Notes: a model not told the origin generated them from the letters alone. A DNA stretch of 64,000 nt from Epibacterium sp. Ofav1-8 (GCF_022348185.1 NZ_JAKRFD010000002.1:1-64000), one strand, 5' to 3'; positions 9,016 through 18,858 are shown, counted from the first letter of the stretch. Numbers and translations are program-made.

Positions 9016-9855
9016 CTAGTGTCAGGATGCATTGATTTCTCGAGCGTTGCGTGATCCACGGCCCCGAAAACGGAGCGGTGACATGAGCGACCTTTTCTGG
9101 CTGAACGACGAGCAGATGGCCAAATGGGCCCCTTTTTTCCCTAAGTCGCATGGCAAACCAAGAGCCGACGACAGAAGGGTTCTTAGCGGGATTATCTTCA
9201 TCAACCGTAATGGGTTACGGTGGCGCGATGGGCCTGCCGCCTATGGTCCACACAAGACATTATACAGCCGATGGAAGCGTTGGAGCGAGAAAGGTATTTT
9301 CGCGCGGATGATGACCGGGTTGGCTGCGGAACACGGCGAGGAAAAGACCGTGATGATTGACGCAAACTACCTGAAGGCACACCGAACCGCGACCAGCATG
9401 GCCGCGAAAAAGGGGGGGGGCGTGGCCGCCTGATCGGTTGGACAAAGGCGGTATGAACACCAAACTCCATGCCATCTGTGAAAGTCTAGGACGACCTATC
9501 GACCTCTTTGCCACCGCCGGGCAGGTGAGCGATTATATCGGCGCGCGAGCTCTGCTCAGCGGCTTGCCAAACGTCAAATGGCTGCTCGGGGATCGCGGCG
9601 ATGACGCTGACTGGTTCAGAGAAGAGTAGCAACACAAAGGGATACGTCCCTGTATCCCCGGGAGAACGCAACGAAAGACGCCCGTCAAATACGACAAACG
9701 CTGTTACAAGCGGCGCAATCGCATCGAGATCATATTCGGCAGGCTTAAGGATTGGAGACGCGTGGCGACACGCTACGTCTGCTGTCCCAAGGTCTTCCTC
9801 TCGGCCATCGCTCTCGCCGCCCTCGTAATCTACTGGTTATGAATCCTGACCCTAG
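9016..9855 (+). mobile_element. IS5-family (IS427-type) insertion sequence, decayed
   Basis: The element spans about 9020-9851 (832 bp). Imperfect inverted ends read inward as TGTCAGGATGCAT on the left and GGTCAGGATTCAT on the right. Both are flanked by CTAG (9016-9019 and 9852-9855), the 4-bp target duplication expected for this group. It lies between the CNBD gene and the KAP genes and does not visibly interrupt either. The inner transposase is broken, so the copy is not autonomous. Confidence 0.85.
9083..9842 (+). pseudogene. IS5-family transposase, frameshifted and with an internal stop
   Basis: The N-terminal part runs from ATG 9083 ('MSDLFWLNDEQMAKWAPFFP') to a frameshift in a nine-G run at 9412-9420. 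The frame then changes again near 9438 and continues to a stop in codon 'tag' at 9627-9629. Beyond it the same frame keeps the C-terminal DDE part ('YKRRNRIEIIFGRLKDW') to TGA at 9840-9842. The catalytic residues are scattered over the pieces: Asp in 'VMIDANYLKAH', Asp in 'LLGDRGDDAD', Glu in 'RIEIIFG'. Some IS427 elements use programmed frameshifting, but two shifts plus a nonsense codon indicate true decay. Confidence 0.85.
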
Positions 9856-9945
9856 GCTATTGCTAAACTTGTCGCACTCTAGTGAAGTCAGTACCAAATT
9901 GAAAAAGGAGCCGCAATTAGAATCCTTTTCAAGTTGAGAGGTGTT

Positions 9946-11427
9946 TTATTCGTCTCCCGACGGTCCCGAAATGTTCGCCATTTGATCTAGTATTCGAGCG
10001 TACTCTTGTCCGACAGATTCTTCCCTGCGGTTCACTTGGGTCACTCTGAATAGCTCCTTGAGCTCAGCATAATTCTTTTTCTGAATCCAGTGTTCAAGGC
10101 TATTTTGGGGATCTGAGTTGTTAAAGTTGTCAATTGAATTGCGCTCGATATCTCTCCACACGTCTTTGTACTTCTTTTGAAAAAATCTTCCCCCCCCTTC
10201 TCGCGACCTGGAAGTGAAGGCGAAAGTTATGTTCGCGAGATCACAATTGTCCAGCTGTGAGTCTGAAAGGTTGAAGTGTCTTTTATATACCTGTGGCAGG
10301 AGACTCGCTATATCAATTTTCCTAGTGCTTACAGGCATTGTAGCTACAAAGGTGCCAATGATTTCAACTATTTGCCTTATGTCGCGGGCTTCGGTTTTGC
10401 CTTTGCTAAAGCATTCGGATAAAAATGTGATAACGTCGTATCCTGGTAGGGGTACAAAGTTTTCAACACTTAGCCCATTTCTCTTAAGCGCAAAATCGAT
10501 AAGCTGGTTTTTTGGCGAGTCTTGGAAGTGGTAGGTCCGATCAACGAAACGTTTCAGGTAGCGTTCACCGTCAAATTCAGAGCCGTATACACCTTTGATA
10601 GCATTCGCTAGCTGTCGAGTGTCTGTTCCAAGAATGAAGACGAAGTTTTCAAGGGAAAAGATGTGCTTTACTCGTTCTAAAAGTTCTATGGCATAGCTCG
10701 GTCGGCACCTGTCCAGTTCATCGATTAGGATGAAAATCGGCGTTTCTATGCCATCTTGATTTAGAACGTCCTTACCGATTTCGGTGAGTTGGCACCGGAA
10801 ATTTTCTTGAACCTCTTTCTGTAGCCGAAATTGCGATAGCAACTCTGAACCGGCTGTATCTACCGCGCTATCGACAGCTATTCGAATGGATTCTTCAATT
10901 TTGTTGCTTTCACCGTTTCCGAAATCAGTATTGGGATCATCGTTTTCCCATAGCTCGGAAATACCCTCAATGGCTTCTTGCCCGATATACTTTACAGCCC
11001 AGTGCTTCCCGCCGGTAAACAAAGCCCCGCCAATGATTCTGATCGCTGACTTCCTGAAGGGAGCAGTCCTCTCCAGCATTACTTCAGGTGTTACTTTTTC
11101 AGACAAGCGAGCGGAAAGCTCAGCCTGAATCTCATCGACCACGGTCATGAACGGATCGTTGGAGTGGTCATTCTCCCAGGCATTCACATAGACAGAAATA
11201 TGGCCGTGCGCCTCAAGGTGCTTCTTGAAACGGTTCAGGAAGAACGACTTACCAGCGCCCCAGTTAGCATCCAAGTTAAGGACGTATGTCCGTGGCTCGC
11301 CTGCATTCTCACGCAAGTTTAAATGCCCGATGGTGAAGGTCCTGAGTATCTCAGCATCCTTGGACCTGTTTAGGGCGTCTCCCTCCCAAATCTTGGCCAT
11401 CGTAGTTGTGTGTTTTTCTTCTACCAT
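9946..11427 (-). CDS. KAP-family P-loop NTPase, soluble form
   Basis: A 493-residue protein. I chose the ATG at 11427 (MVEEKHTTT), preceded by GAGGGCGAG; a later ATG at 11400 is possible. Walker A is 'ANWGAGKS' (54-61). Walker B is 'IFILIDELDR' (231-240), followed by 'CRPSYAIELLERVKHIF' and 'FILGTDTRQLANAIKG', the typical KAP arrangement. No transmembrane helix is evident. KAP NTPases include PifA of plasmid F, which excludes phage T7, so a defence role is plausible. It is transcribed behind the larger KAP gene after a 145-nt gap. The gene is AT-rich like the rest of the cargo. Confidence 0.85.
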   Translation of the reverse strand: MVEEKHTTTMAKIWEGDALNRSKDAEILRTFTIGHLNLRENAGEPRTYVLNLDANWGAGKSFFLNRFKKHLEAHGHISVYVNAWENDHSNDPFMTVVDEIQAELSARLSEKVTPEVMLERTAPFRKSAIRIIGGALFTGGKHWAVKYIGQEAIEGISELWENDDPNTDFGNGESNKIEESIRIAVDSAVDTAGSELLSQFRLQKEVQENFRCQLTEIGKDVLNQDGIETPIFILIDELDRCRPSYAIELLERVKHIFSLENFVFILGTDTRQLANAIKGVYGSEFDGERYLKRFVDRTYHFQDSPKNQLIDFALKRNGLSVENFVPLPGYDVITFLSECFSKGKTEARDIRQIVEIIGTFVATMPVSTRKIDIASLLPQVYKRHFNLSDSQLDNCDLANITFAFTSRSREGGGRFFQKKYKDVWRDIERNSIDNFNNSDPQNSLEHWIQKKNYAELKELFRVTQVNRREESVGQEYARILDQMANISGPSGDE

Positions 11428-11572
11428 GCTCGCCCTCAAATAGTTTGCTTAAAGGTAGGTCGTCCGAGGTAAGAGGAACCGCGCTCAGACCCCGATTGGT
11501 ACAACAGCGCTGCAGAACTCAACCAGGTATGAGATTGCGGATTAATTCAAGCGTTACTTGCCTTTGTGCCGG

Positions 11573-14500
11573 TTATGCTCCGTTTTGGTTGCCGTCGGAT
11601 GGGTCATTACCCAAGGGCTTCAAATTAATACCTAGCTGTCCGGCTAGGATATTAATGCGATGAGCCTCAACCTCGGAACGAACGCTTTCAATCACTTCTA
11701 CAAAGTGGCCTCTTTGTTCGTCGGTAACCTTTTCGAGCGCGGACCTCAACGATGTAGAATGCCTCTCAACAAAAGCCACACCTTTCTCTCTCGCGGATGC
11801 GATGGCCGGCGTGGCAAAATTCCTTACTTTTACATCATCCGATGACTTGGAATAAATTTGGTCGACAAGTTCTGGAAATACTTCTTGTACGTATCCGAAT
11901 GTTTCTTTGTTTGTGGAGACGTTGGCCATACGGTCCGCGATAGCCTTAGGCATCGCCGCTCGTGCCCTAGGCGGTATCGATTTCAGGACTTGCTCAGACA
12001 AATTTGGCCTACTGTCCAGCTGAGCTTGTCCAGACATCAACTCAACCACCAGATCAGAAAAAGGCTCTTGGAACCTATGTGCGGGCAGCTTGAAGTCTCT
12101 CAGCGTCGCCTCAACCGACAATACCGTAAGCACAACACTGTCGGAAGCTAGGTGGTTTTTCCAGTTCTCGTCCAAAGAATCCGTAAGAGCTTTTTCCACA
12201 GCGGTGTGGAAAAGCTTCCAACCGTCTTCTTCACGATTAGCCGTATCCCGCAACAGTGCGATGGGTATCGAGCCAAGATCTATATTCTCCAATTGATCAC
12301 TTCGAACAATTCCGCTGGTGTTTGTGAGAACTTGATCGATCCTATCTCCAAAGATTTTATGTATCTGATCGTAGTGGTTAAGCAGTGTTGCTATAGGCAA
12401 AGAATACAGGTCATCTCTCTCACTTAGGCGTTCGAAAACGGAGGAATAGATCCTTTGATAGGGTGAAGCCTCGGCAGCTAATCCTATCCAGCGAGAGACC
12501 ATTTTCTGGCTAATAACATAAGAAGCCAAATGATCGATCACTGCATCCGAAAACTCGACGGAACCACTTAATACTTGACTTAGCCAATGTCGTGCTGGGT
12601 GAAGATTGCCAAAAGGTGGTTGGTTTGTGTTTCCGCCAACTTCAAACGTCGCCGTTTTGAGATTCTGCAGCGTCAACCATACCGTTGCGGCCAAGGCTCC
12701 ATCCGCTTCACTTGACTGTTTTGTGGCGTATGCATGCCATGCCAGAGTGCCGTTGTTTGAAAGCGCTCCAAGCAATTCATTGGCTTTCTTTAGACTTGAA
12801 ATTTCCCCATAAGTAGCAATGAGATTTTCCGCGCGACAGGCGAAATAGTCTTCGTCACCACCGAAGGTTTGGCTCGTGAGCTGATCGTGCTGGTGTTGCA
12901 GAAGCGCCAAAAGCTCAGATGCATTCAATGATTTCGCCGACTTTAGCTGCTTGAAAACGTAGTGAAAAGTTAATGGATCGTCTGAACAGATCTCTTTGAG
13001 GGGCTCCAAGAATGCCTTCGAAGAAATGGAATGCTTGAACCGTGAGAACGAAAGGCCAATTTCATCACAATCATAGGCAACTCCGAGTACAAACCGTACA
13101 TTTGGGGGCAACTGTAACGCATTGAGCAATGGATCGGCGAACGCTTCGACCCTTCTATCGGTGTTATTAATCAGCATGCCGAGCGACTTGACCCAAATAT
13201 TGCCATCGTCGAAAGTCGCTTCCTTAGCGTCAAAGCAGTTCGTCATCCATTCAGCCAAGCGAAGTGACACAGACGAACGCTGATTGTTTGGGCATAGATC
13301 AACTATCGCGCGTAGGCTCTGCACGTCTTCGGGGGTCTCAATTTCTAGGGTACTCAGATCTTTCAGCCCCGAAAGGTAGAGCGCGAGCACATGAGTCGAG
13401 GTCTGAACATCTAGAGCAATGGAACTTAGATTTTTTGCAACTTGGGCATAGGTGACTGCTGATTCCTTTGCCCAACTTGATGCCTGTGTCTCCAAAATCC
13501 CTATCAGAACCTGTGGGAATCCCGGGGCACGCGAGACGTTTTTAATTTGTTCGGGGTCTTTGTCCACAAGCGCTGCAGAGACAGGACCTTCCAGCAAGAC
13601 TTGGTAGGCCAACTGTGGCTCAACGTTGTAGGCAATCGCCGCTAGATGCCGATTCAAGTCAACATCATTCGAATTGACTAAATACGGTGCCAGCTGGCTC
13701 GATAAATTGTTTAGTGATTGCGGCTTGCGTTCTATATCCTCTCTGAAAACTTGAAAAATGGCTATCGTGTCTAGAGGTATTCTTCCTCCCCATTGAGCAA
13801 ATATGCTCGAAATTTCATTGATGAATGAAATGACTTGTCTTGGTGTGACGGGGCGACCTTGTAGATGTGTTGACCGCTGAAAGATTTTTGTTACGTTGTA
13901 GATTGCGTTTTTATCATTGAAATTGGGCAGCCCTTTTCGAAGTGTGGCTTCAACATGCGCGGATATATTCGAAGCAACCGGAGGAGACACCCGAAATATT
14001 TCATCGAAGGTTTTTCGGAATAAGTCCTTTTCGGAATAATTGTTATTCTTTCCATCAGATATCGCCTCGAAAACGTGATCTCTGTCGTATGGAACGATCG
14101 CAGTGCACGCGCGTGGCCCCGTGTTCAGGCTGGCCGGATCGCCAGAAAAAACTGCCCGTATATCTGCCCAAGCGTTCGAAATACCATCCTTTGGAAGGCG
14201 GTCGATGTTGTCGAATACGACGACAATTCGGTCATTATCTTCTTGAAGAACCTGCAGAATATCCAGTAGTGTGATCTCAAATTCATACTCGTTTGGATCT
14301 TCTTCTCGAATGTTTTGGGTGGTTGTTTCATTCTCTTGCTGTTTGGTGAATAGCGACGCCGACATTGAGAGTGCGTCGGTAAACTTTATGCTTTCATCCT
14401 CGGCGCGTTTCCAAACTCTGACAATGAAAGCTACATAAAGGAAACCGACCAGAAGAATTGCCACGGACCAAGCCGGTACACAGAATCCGAAAATCGAAAG

Positions 14501-15025
14501 CGACAAGGCTGAACCGCTCGTGGGGTTAATCGAGAATGGGCTGAGCCAAGCAAAAGCCAAAGGCAGCATTGGTCCAAGTAAAATGAAGAGAACCCCAAAC
14601 CAATCAAGTCGTCTGAAAGATTTAGACTCTGTTGTAACGGTTCTGTCACGAACCCTGTCGAGTAGTTCATTAAGTTTATCAACGCGGGACTTGTCGTCTG
14701 TGAATTCGCGCTTTCCCCAGTCTATCAGTTTCTCAAGGAAGGTGCGGCGAAAGGGGCTCGTTTGGTTGCTCCACATATCAAAAGTGAAGAACCGATAGTT
14801 TCTTTTTTTTATCTCAGACAATTCGTTGGCGGCGAGTTGAACAACTGTTGATTTCCCTGCCCCCCAATCTCCCTCCAACCCAATAGAACGATCTTCGTTG
14901 TCAAATTCTACAATGGTCCTGGCCAGTTGATGAGCCGTCCGTAGGTGGCCTTTACCTTCGAAAACGTCCTCGCGAGCCGGTTGATCGACGACTATGTGGC
15001 GCTCAAAAATTTCTTCTTCACTCAT
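11573..15025 (-). CDS. Large membrane-anchored KAP-family P-loop NTPase
   Basis: A 1150-residue protein if the ATG at 15025 (MSEEEIFERH) is the start; the frame stays open to 15130. Walker A is 'GDWGAGKST' (52-60). Two hydrophobic helices (about 143-162 and 183-203) are inserted between it and Walker B 'IVVVFDNIDRL' (267-277), the classic KAP topology that anchors the NTPase to the inner membrane. The NTPase part reaches roughly residue 450. The remaining 700 residues are helical with no recognised domain and may form a sensor or effector scaffold. It precedes the 493-residue KAP gene on the same strand, suggesting a two-ATPase system. Function is unproven; an anti-phage role is inferred from family and location. 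Confidence 0.85.
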   Translation of the reverse strand: MSEEEIFERHIVVDQPAREDVFEGKGHLRTAHQLARTIVEFDNEDRSIGLEGDWGAGKSTVVQLAANELSEIKKRNYRFFTFDMWSNQTSPFRRTFLEKLIDWGKREFTDDKSRVDKLNELLDRVRDRTVTTESKSFRRLDWFGVLFILLGPMLPLAFAWLSPFSINPTSGSALSLSIFGFCVPAWSVAILLVGFLYVAFIVRVWKRAEDESIKFTDALSMSASLFTKQQENETTTQNIREEDPNEYEFEITLLDILQVLQEDNDRIVVVFDNIDRLPKDGISNAWADIRAVFSGDPASLNTGPRACTAIVPYDRDHVFEAISDGKNNNYSEKDLFRKTFDEIFRVSPPVASNISAHVEATLRKGLPNFNDKNAIYNVTKIFQRSTHLQGRPVTPRQVISFINEISSIFAQWGGRIPLDTIAIFQVFREDIERKPQSLNNLSSQLAPYLVNSNDVDLNRHLAAIAYNVEPQLAYQVLLEGPVSAALVDKDPEQIKNVSRAPGFPQVLIGILETQASSWAKESAVTYAQVAKNLSSIALDVQTSTHVLALYLSGLKDLSTLEIETPEDVQSLRAIVDLCPNNQRSSVSLRLAEWMTNCFDAKEATFDDGNIWVKSLGMLINNTDRRVEAFADPLLNALQLPPNVRFVLGVAYDCDEIGLSFSRFKHSISSKAFLEPLKEICSDDPLTFHYVFKQLKSAKSLNASELLALLQHQHDQLTSQTFGGDEDYFACRAENLIATYGEISSLKKANELLGALSNNGTLAWHAYATKQSSEADGALAATVWLTLQNLKTATFEVGGNTNQPPFGNLHPARHWLSQVLSGSVEFSDAVIDHLASYVISQKMVSRWIGLAAEASPYQRIYSSVFERLSERDDLYSLPIATLLNHYDQIHKIFGDRIDQVLTNTSGIVRSDQLENIDLGSIPIALLRDTANREEDGWKLFHTAVEKALTDSLDENWKNHLASDSVVLTVLSVEATLRDFKLPAHRFQEPFSDLVVELMSGQAQLDSRPNLSEQVLKSIPPRARAAMPKAIADRMANVSTNKETFGYVQEVFPELVDQIYSKSSDDVKVRNFATPAIASAREKGVAFVERHSTSLRSALEKVTDEQRGHFVEVIESVRSEVEAHRINILAGQLGINLKPLGNDPSDGNQNGA

Positions 15026-15506
15026 TGAAGTATCCGTATTGCAATCGCTCTGTTTAGAGTTGTGTCGCCAACCTATCCGCCTTCGAGAACAAAGACAAAA
15101 CTTATTGTAGTTCAACCAATCTACGGTCATTTCAAGTGCGGCGAATGTCTCGGAAGCGCGCTACTACCGCAGCATTGGCTGGGCCAGGTCAATGGCCAGT
15201 ATGGGCCGCAATGGTCGCTAACTCCGCTTTGCGGTCCTTGAGCCAGAACATAGGAAGATCGACTTTACGCCCTTTCGTTAACACGCAGCTCCAGCTGCTA
15301 TATGCACGATGGATTTGGAAGGTTTGGTTTCTCGTCCAAGAAAACCTGAATGAAGCAGGGATGGTCTGAGTAGACTCGTCTAAGGTCGCGACCTAATCAT
15401 GAGGCGCCAACTCTTTGAGCGCCGTACTCGCCGTTCTGCTCGGACCGCATTGATCCGAATATTTAGAAGTTCTACTTATGTTCCGTCATGCGAAGCGGAG
15501 CAGTGA
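15026..15506. other. Intergenic stretch upstream of the KAP genes, no convincing gene
   Basis: It must contain the promoter of the leftward KAP operon, but no clear promoter boxes stand out. Around 15150-15320 the sequence has the look of a decayed dispersed intergenic element and partly resembles 6845-6875 in inverted orientation. Open frames here have no ribosome site or recognisable product. Confidence 0.35.
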
Positions 15507-15731
15507 ATGCCTCTTTTTCTTCACATCTGGTGTGAGTGCGGTCACGTTGGCAAGATCGAGGTAAGCCTCCACGACAACCATCATGCAGTTTTTCGGAAAG
15601 CGGGATGTAGGATCCTTCGCTCCGCGGGGTACCGGGGAATTCCTGTCAAGGCCGTGCTGGGGTGGGATCACGAATGCGATTTAGAGGGGGAGGTTGACGT
15701 GTTGAGGGGACGTGTGCCTCACATCAGCTGA
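15507..15731 (+). CDS. Small Cys/His-containing protein, unknown
   Basis: A 74-residue frame starting at ATG with a weak CGGAGC site upstream. The N-terminus 'MPLFLHIWCECGHVGKIEV' has a C-x-C-G-H cluster that could be half of a zinc ribbon, followed by 'NHHAVFRKAGCRILRSAG'. Only a few metal-ligand candidates follow, so zinc binding is uncertain. It lies in the cargo zone, pointing toward the attachment site. It may be a real small prophage gene or chance. Confidence 0.4.
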   Translation: MPLFLHIWCECGHVGKIEVSLHDNHHAVFRKAGCRILRSAGYRGIPVKAVLGWDHECDLEGEVDVLRGRVPHIS

Positions 15732-15878
15732 ATGCTACGCTGCTCGATCTGACCTTGACCTGTTCTCGCGCTCCGACGCTTCAGCTCTCGCGCTGGTCCT
15801 GTTACGGATGCTGGCGGCAAAGCAAAGCGCTGATAGAGCTCGCAAGTCGTGAAACAGGCCGAGCTGAGGGGAGAGTTG

Positions 15879-16070
15879 ATGAGCGTAGACAAAATCAAGG
15901 TTGAGCGGCTGGAGAATGGGCAGGTCAGCGTTCGAAAGGGAACTTGGTCCGATGTCTTCCCCGAAGACCGGAGAGAGCCATGGGCGGCATGGTATGAGCG
16001 GATGCATGTCGAATATAGCTATCTCGGGTATCTGGATATGGCGAAAGCTCTGCGGGATCTACCAACATGA
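15879..16070 (+). CDS. Small acidic prophage-edge protein, unknown
   Basis: A 63-residue protein starting at ATG after an AGGGGAGAG ribosome site. The sequence 'MSVDKIKVERLENGQVSVRK' and 'WAAWYERMHVEYSYLGYLDM' has a normal protein composition and no membrane helix. A hairpin terminator follows its stop within 4 nt. A good ribosome site plus a terminator make this a convincing small gene. It is the last gene before the tRNA fragment, where excisionases or small regulators often sit, but no such homology is visible. Confidence 0.6.
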   Translation: MSVDKIKVERLENGQVSVRKGTWSDVFPEDRREPWAAWYERMHVEYSYLGYLDMAKALRDLPT

Positions 16071-16073
16071 TAA

Positions 16074-16100
16074 CCCCGGACTTCATCGTGAGGTCCGGGG
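16074..16100 (+). terminator. Terminator after the small gene at 15879
   Basis: Perfect 8-bp stem CCCCGGAC / GTCCGGGG with an 11-nt loop, then CTCATTTTCT. It lies directly downstream of the stop codon and 50 nt before the tRNA fragment. Confidence 0.7.
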
Positions 16101-16149
16101 CTCATTTTCTCGTGGCACCAACACTCTGAAAATAAAGGCAAACCTACCT

Positions 16150-16203
16150 ACTTAAAATCCCCAGGCTTTAGCCGTGCGGGTTCGAGTCCCGCCGCCCGTA
16201 CCA
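16150..16203 (+). other. 3' fragment of tRNA-Leu(TAA): attachment site of the prophage/island
   Basis: The segment reads as the 3' part of a class II tRNA: anticodon loop CTTAAAAT (anticodon TAA), a variable arm with GGC-TTTA-GCC, the T arm GCGGG-TTCGAGT-CCCGC, an acceptor strand CGCCCGT, discriminator A and an encoded CCA. The 5' half (acceptor, D arm) is absent: the preceding bases are unrelated AT-rich sequence. This is the usual scar of tyrosine-recombinase integration into a tRNA gene, with the intact gene at the other end. I therefore place the right attachment site here. Confidence 0.85.
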
Positions 16204-16693
16204 ATCTGAAGATAATAGATTTTTCCCAACAATGAGTTTGCCTTCAAAAGCGTTCGGTACACGAGTTGGTACAGGTTGCGTTCTCAGCCTCGTCGTTTCC
16301 TGATTTCTACGATCTTCGACGCCCCACCAGAGCGGTCCCGGGGGGAGGTGGTGCCCTCAGTGTGCTGGTCTACGGGCTTCAGGGGGGTGGGACCCATCTG
16401 TGGGGTTTTCTGCGGGCCGAGAAAGGTGTGTTCTGTGCGGCCCTGTGTATGGTGAAAACGATCCGGTCAACCTTGGGGCGGCGGACCGGCAAAAGGGTAA
16501 TACGCGCGGGGCGATGCCCGTTGGCGCGGTTGCCAAGGCTGGCGCCCACTGAGGCAGATTGGAAAGTGATCGACCGCCTGCGGGCCTTGGCGGAACCTGG
16601 CGAAAACGGGGGCGTGAAGGGATAAACCCTTTCGTCGTCCCGTGAGAGGACCGGCAGCAGGATCTTTGCTGCCAGCCAAGGTGACTCCGCGCG
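16204..16693. other. Chromosomal intergenic stretch after the attachment site
   Basis: An open frame on the plus strand (16266-16625) has no ribosome site and an unlikely composition, so I do not call it. A 7-bp hairpin GGCAGCA / TGCTGCC (16653-16673) just before the alcohol dehydrogenase stop codon may serve as its terminator on the minus strand, though the T-run is weak. Nothing else stands out. Confidence 0.4.
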
Positions 16694-17731
<1,038 letters not shown>

Positions 17732-17871
17732 CGGGGTGTCTTTCGGTTCTGGTGTTTGATCAAGGCGATCATATCGTTTCCTGTGGAAAGACACCTGCCA
17801 ATCTTGCAGAAATCCAGGTGATCCTGAGCGGGATCTCCTTTCTATTCCTCATTTTCTGAAAGTTTCTGCCC

Positions 17872-18352
17872 TTGCCTGACCTTGATGCCGTAAACGTTCA
17901 CCTCCTGTCCTTGCTGCAAGAGGATGGCCGTATGACCAATGCGAAACTGTCCGAAACCCTCGGGATGAGCGAAACACCCTGCTGGCGCCGCTTGAAAAAA
18001 ACTGGAGGAAAGCGGGGTCATCGAAGGTTATCAAGCCAATCTGAACCGCCGCAAGCTGGGGCTGGGCGTCATGGCGTTTGTACAGCTGCGCTGTTCAGAA
18101 CACGATCAGGCCGCCACGGCGGAGTTCCAGCGGATTGTCGAGACAACCCCGAATATACTGGCCTGTCACAACACCACCGGAGCGGACGATTTTCTGCTGA
18201 TCGTCGTGGCGCGGGATCTGGACGATTACAGCGCCTTTGTCGACAGCACCCTGCGTCGCCTGCCGGGGGTCACCAGCATTCGCTCGAACCTTTCACTGAA
18301 AGAAATGAAAGCGTCCAACAAACTGCCGGTGAGACCGTCTGCGAGGACATGA
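17872..18352 (+). pseudogene. Lrp/AsnC-family regulator, frameshifted in an A7 run
   Basis: The N-terminal part (start TTG 17872 or CTG 17866) carries the Lrp helix-turn-helix: 'LDAVNVHLLSLLQEDGRM' and 'LSETLGMSETPCWRRLKK'. One extra A in a run of seven (17995-18001) then throws the frame. Without it the sequence continues as 'LEESGVIEGYQANLNRRKLG' into the effector-binding domain 'FVQLRCSEHDQAATAEF' and ends at TGA 18350-18352. Both halves are otherwise intact, so this is recent loss, slippage-based switching or a sequencing error. It is divergent from the alcohol dehydrogenase gene. Confidence 0.8.
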
Positions 18353-18531
18353 CACCAATGACATGACGCGGCGAACCCGCGTTGCGACATCCGTCCGCCG
18401 TCGTCGGTACAGCCGCGACGGATCACCGAAGGGATATGAGGGGTGCGTTGCTGCCCTGCGCGGCGACGGTGCAAACGACGGCTGTGTCAAACGGGAGGCT
18501 GGCCGCTCAGTCTCGCTATCCGGCAAAGAAC

Positions 18532-18711
18532 TCAGGCTCCGGGCCGCCAGGGTATATCCGTAGCGCGATAGTGCACCTTCAGCGCACTGGTGACCTGGCT
18601 ACGATGGTGTGGTCGCGGGTCTGTCCCGATATCGTCGCAGCATTTGAAGAGGCTATCGTTCTGCCAGCGAGAATAGGCCGCCATTTCCTGAATGTAGTCG
18701 CTTGTGATCAT
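18532..18711 (-). pseudogene. Truncated DinB-family protein remnant
   Basis: From ATG 18711, preceded by GAGAG, the frame reads 'MITSDYIQEMAAYSRWQNDS', which matches the conserved start of DinB-family (DUF664-like) proteins. Similarity is lost after about 28 residues and the frame stops at 59 codons, whereas such proteins are about 165 residues long. I take it as the 5' stub of a deleted gene. Confidence 0.45.
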
Positions 18712-18858
18712 CGTGCTCTCTCGAAACTGTCCGGTTGTCTGAACGTTACAAAGCCCTGCCGGTCATCGCGGTGAAACAGGTTTGCGTATGATTGGCCGGT
18801 GGAGTGTTGTGCAGAGATCCGTATCGCCTTGGGCGACGGGCCGCCCTGTGGCCCGGTG

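Noticed and set aside
8743-9151. Minus-strand frames between the CNBD gene and the IS
   Set aside because: They cross the IS boundary and the end of the CNBD gene; no start signals.
15136-15369. 77-codon plus-strand frame upstream of the KAP genes
   Set aside because: Composition is not protein-like and the segment looks like a dispersed non-coding element.
16266-16625. 119-codon plus-strand frame after the attachment site
   Set aside because: No ribosome site; Gly/Arg-rich without any recognisable pattern.
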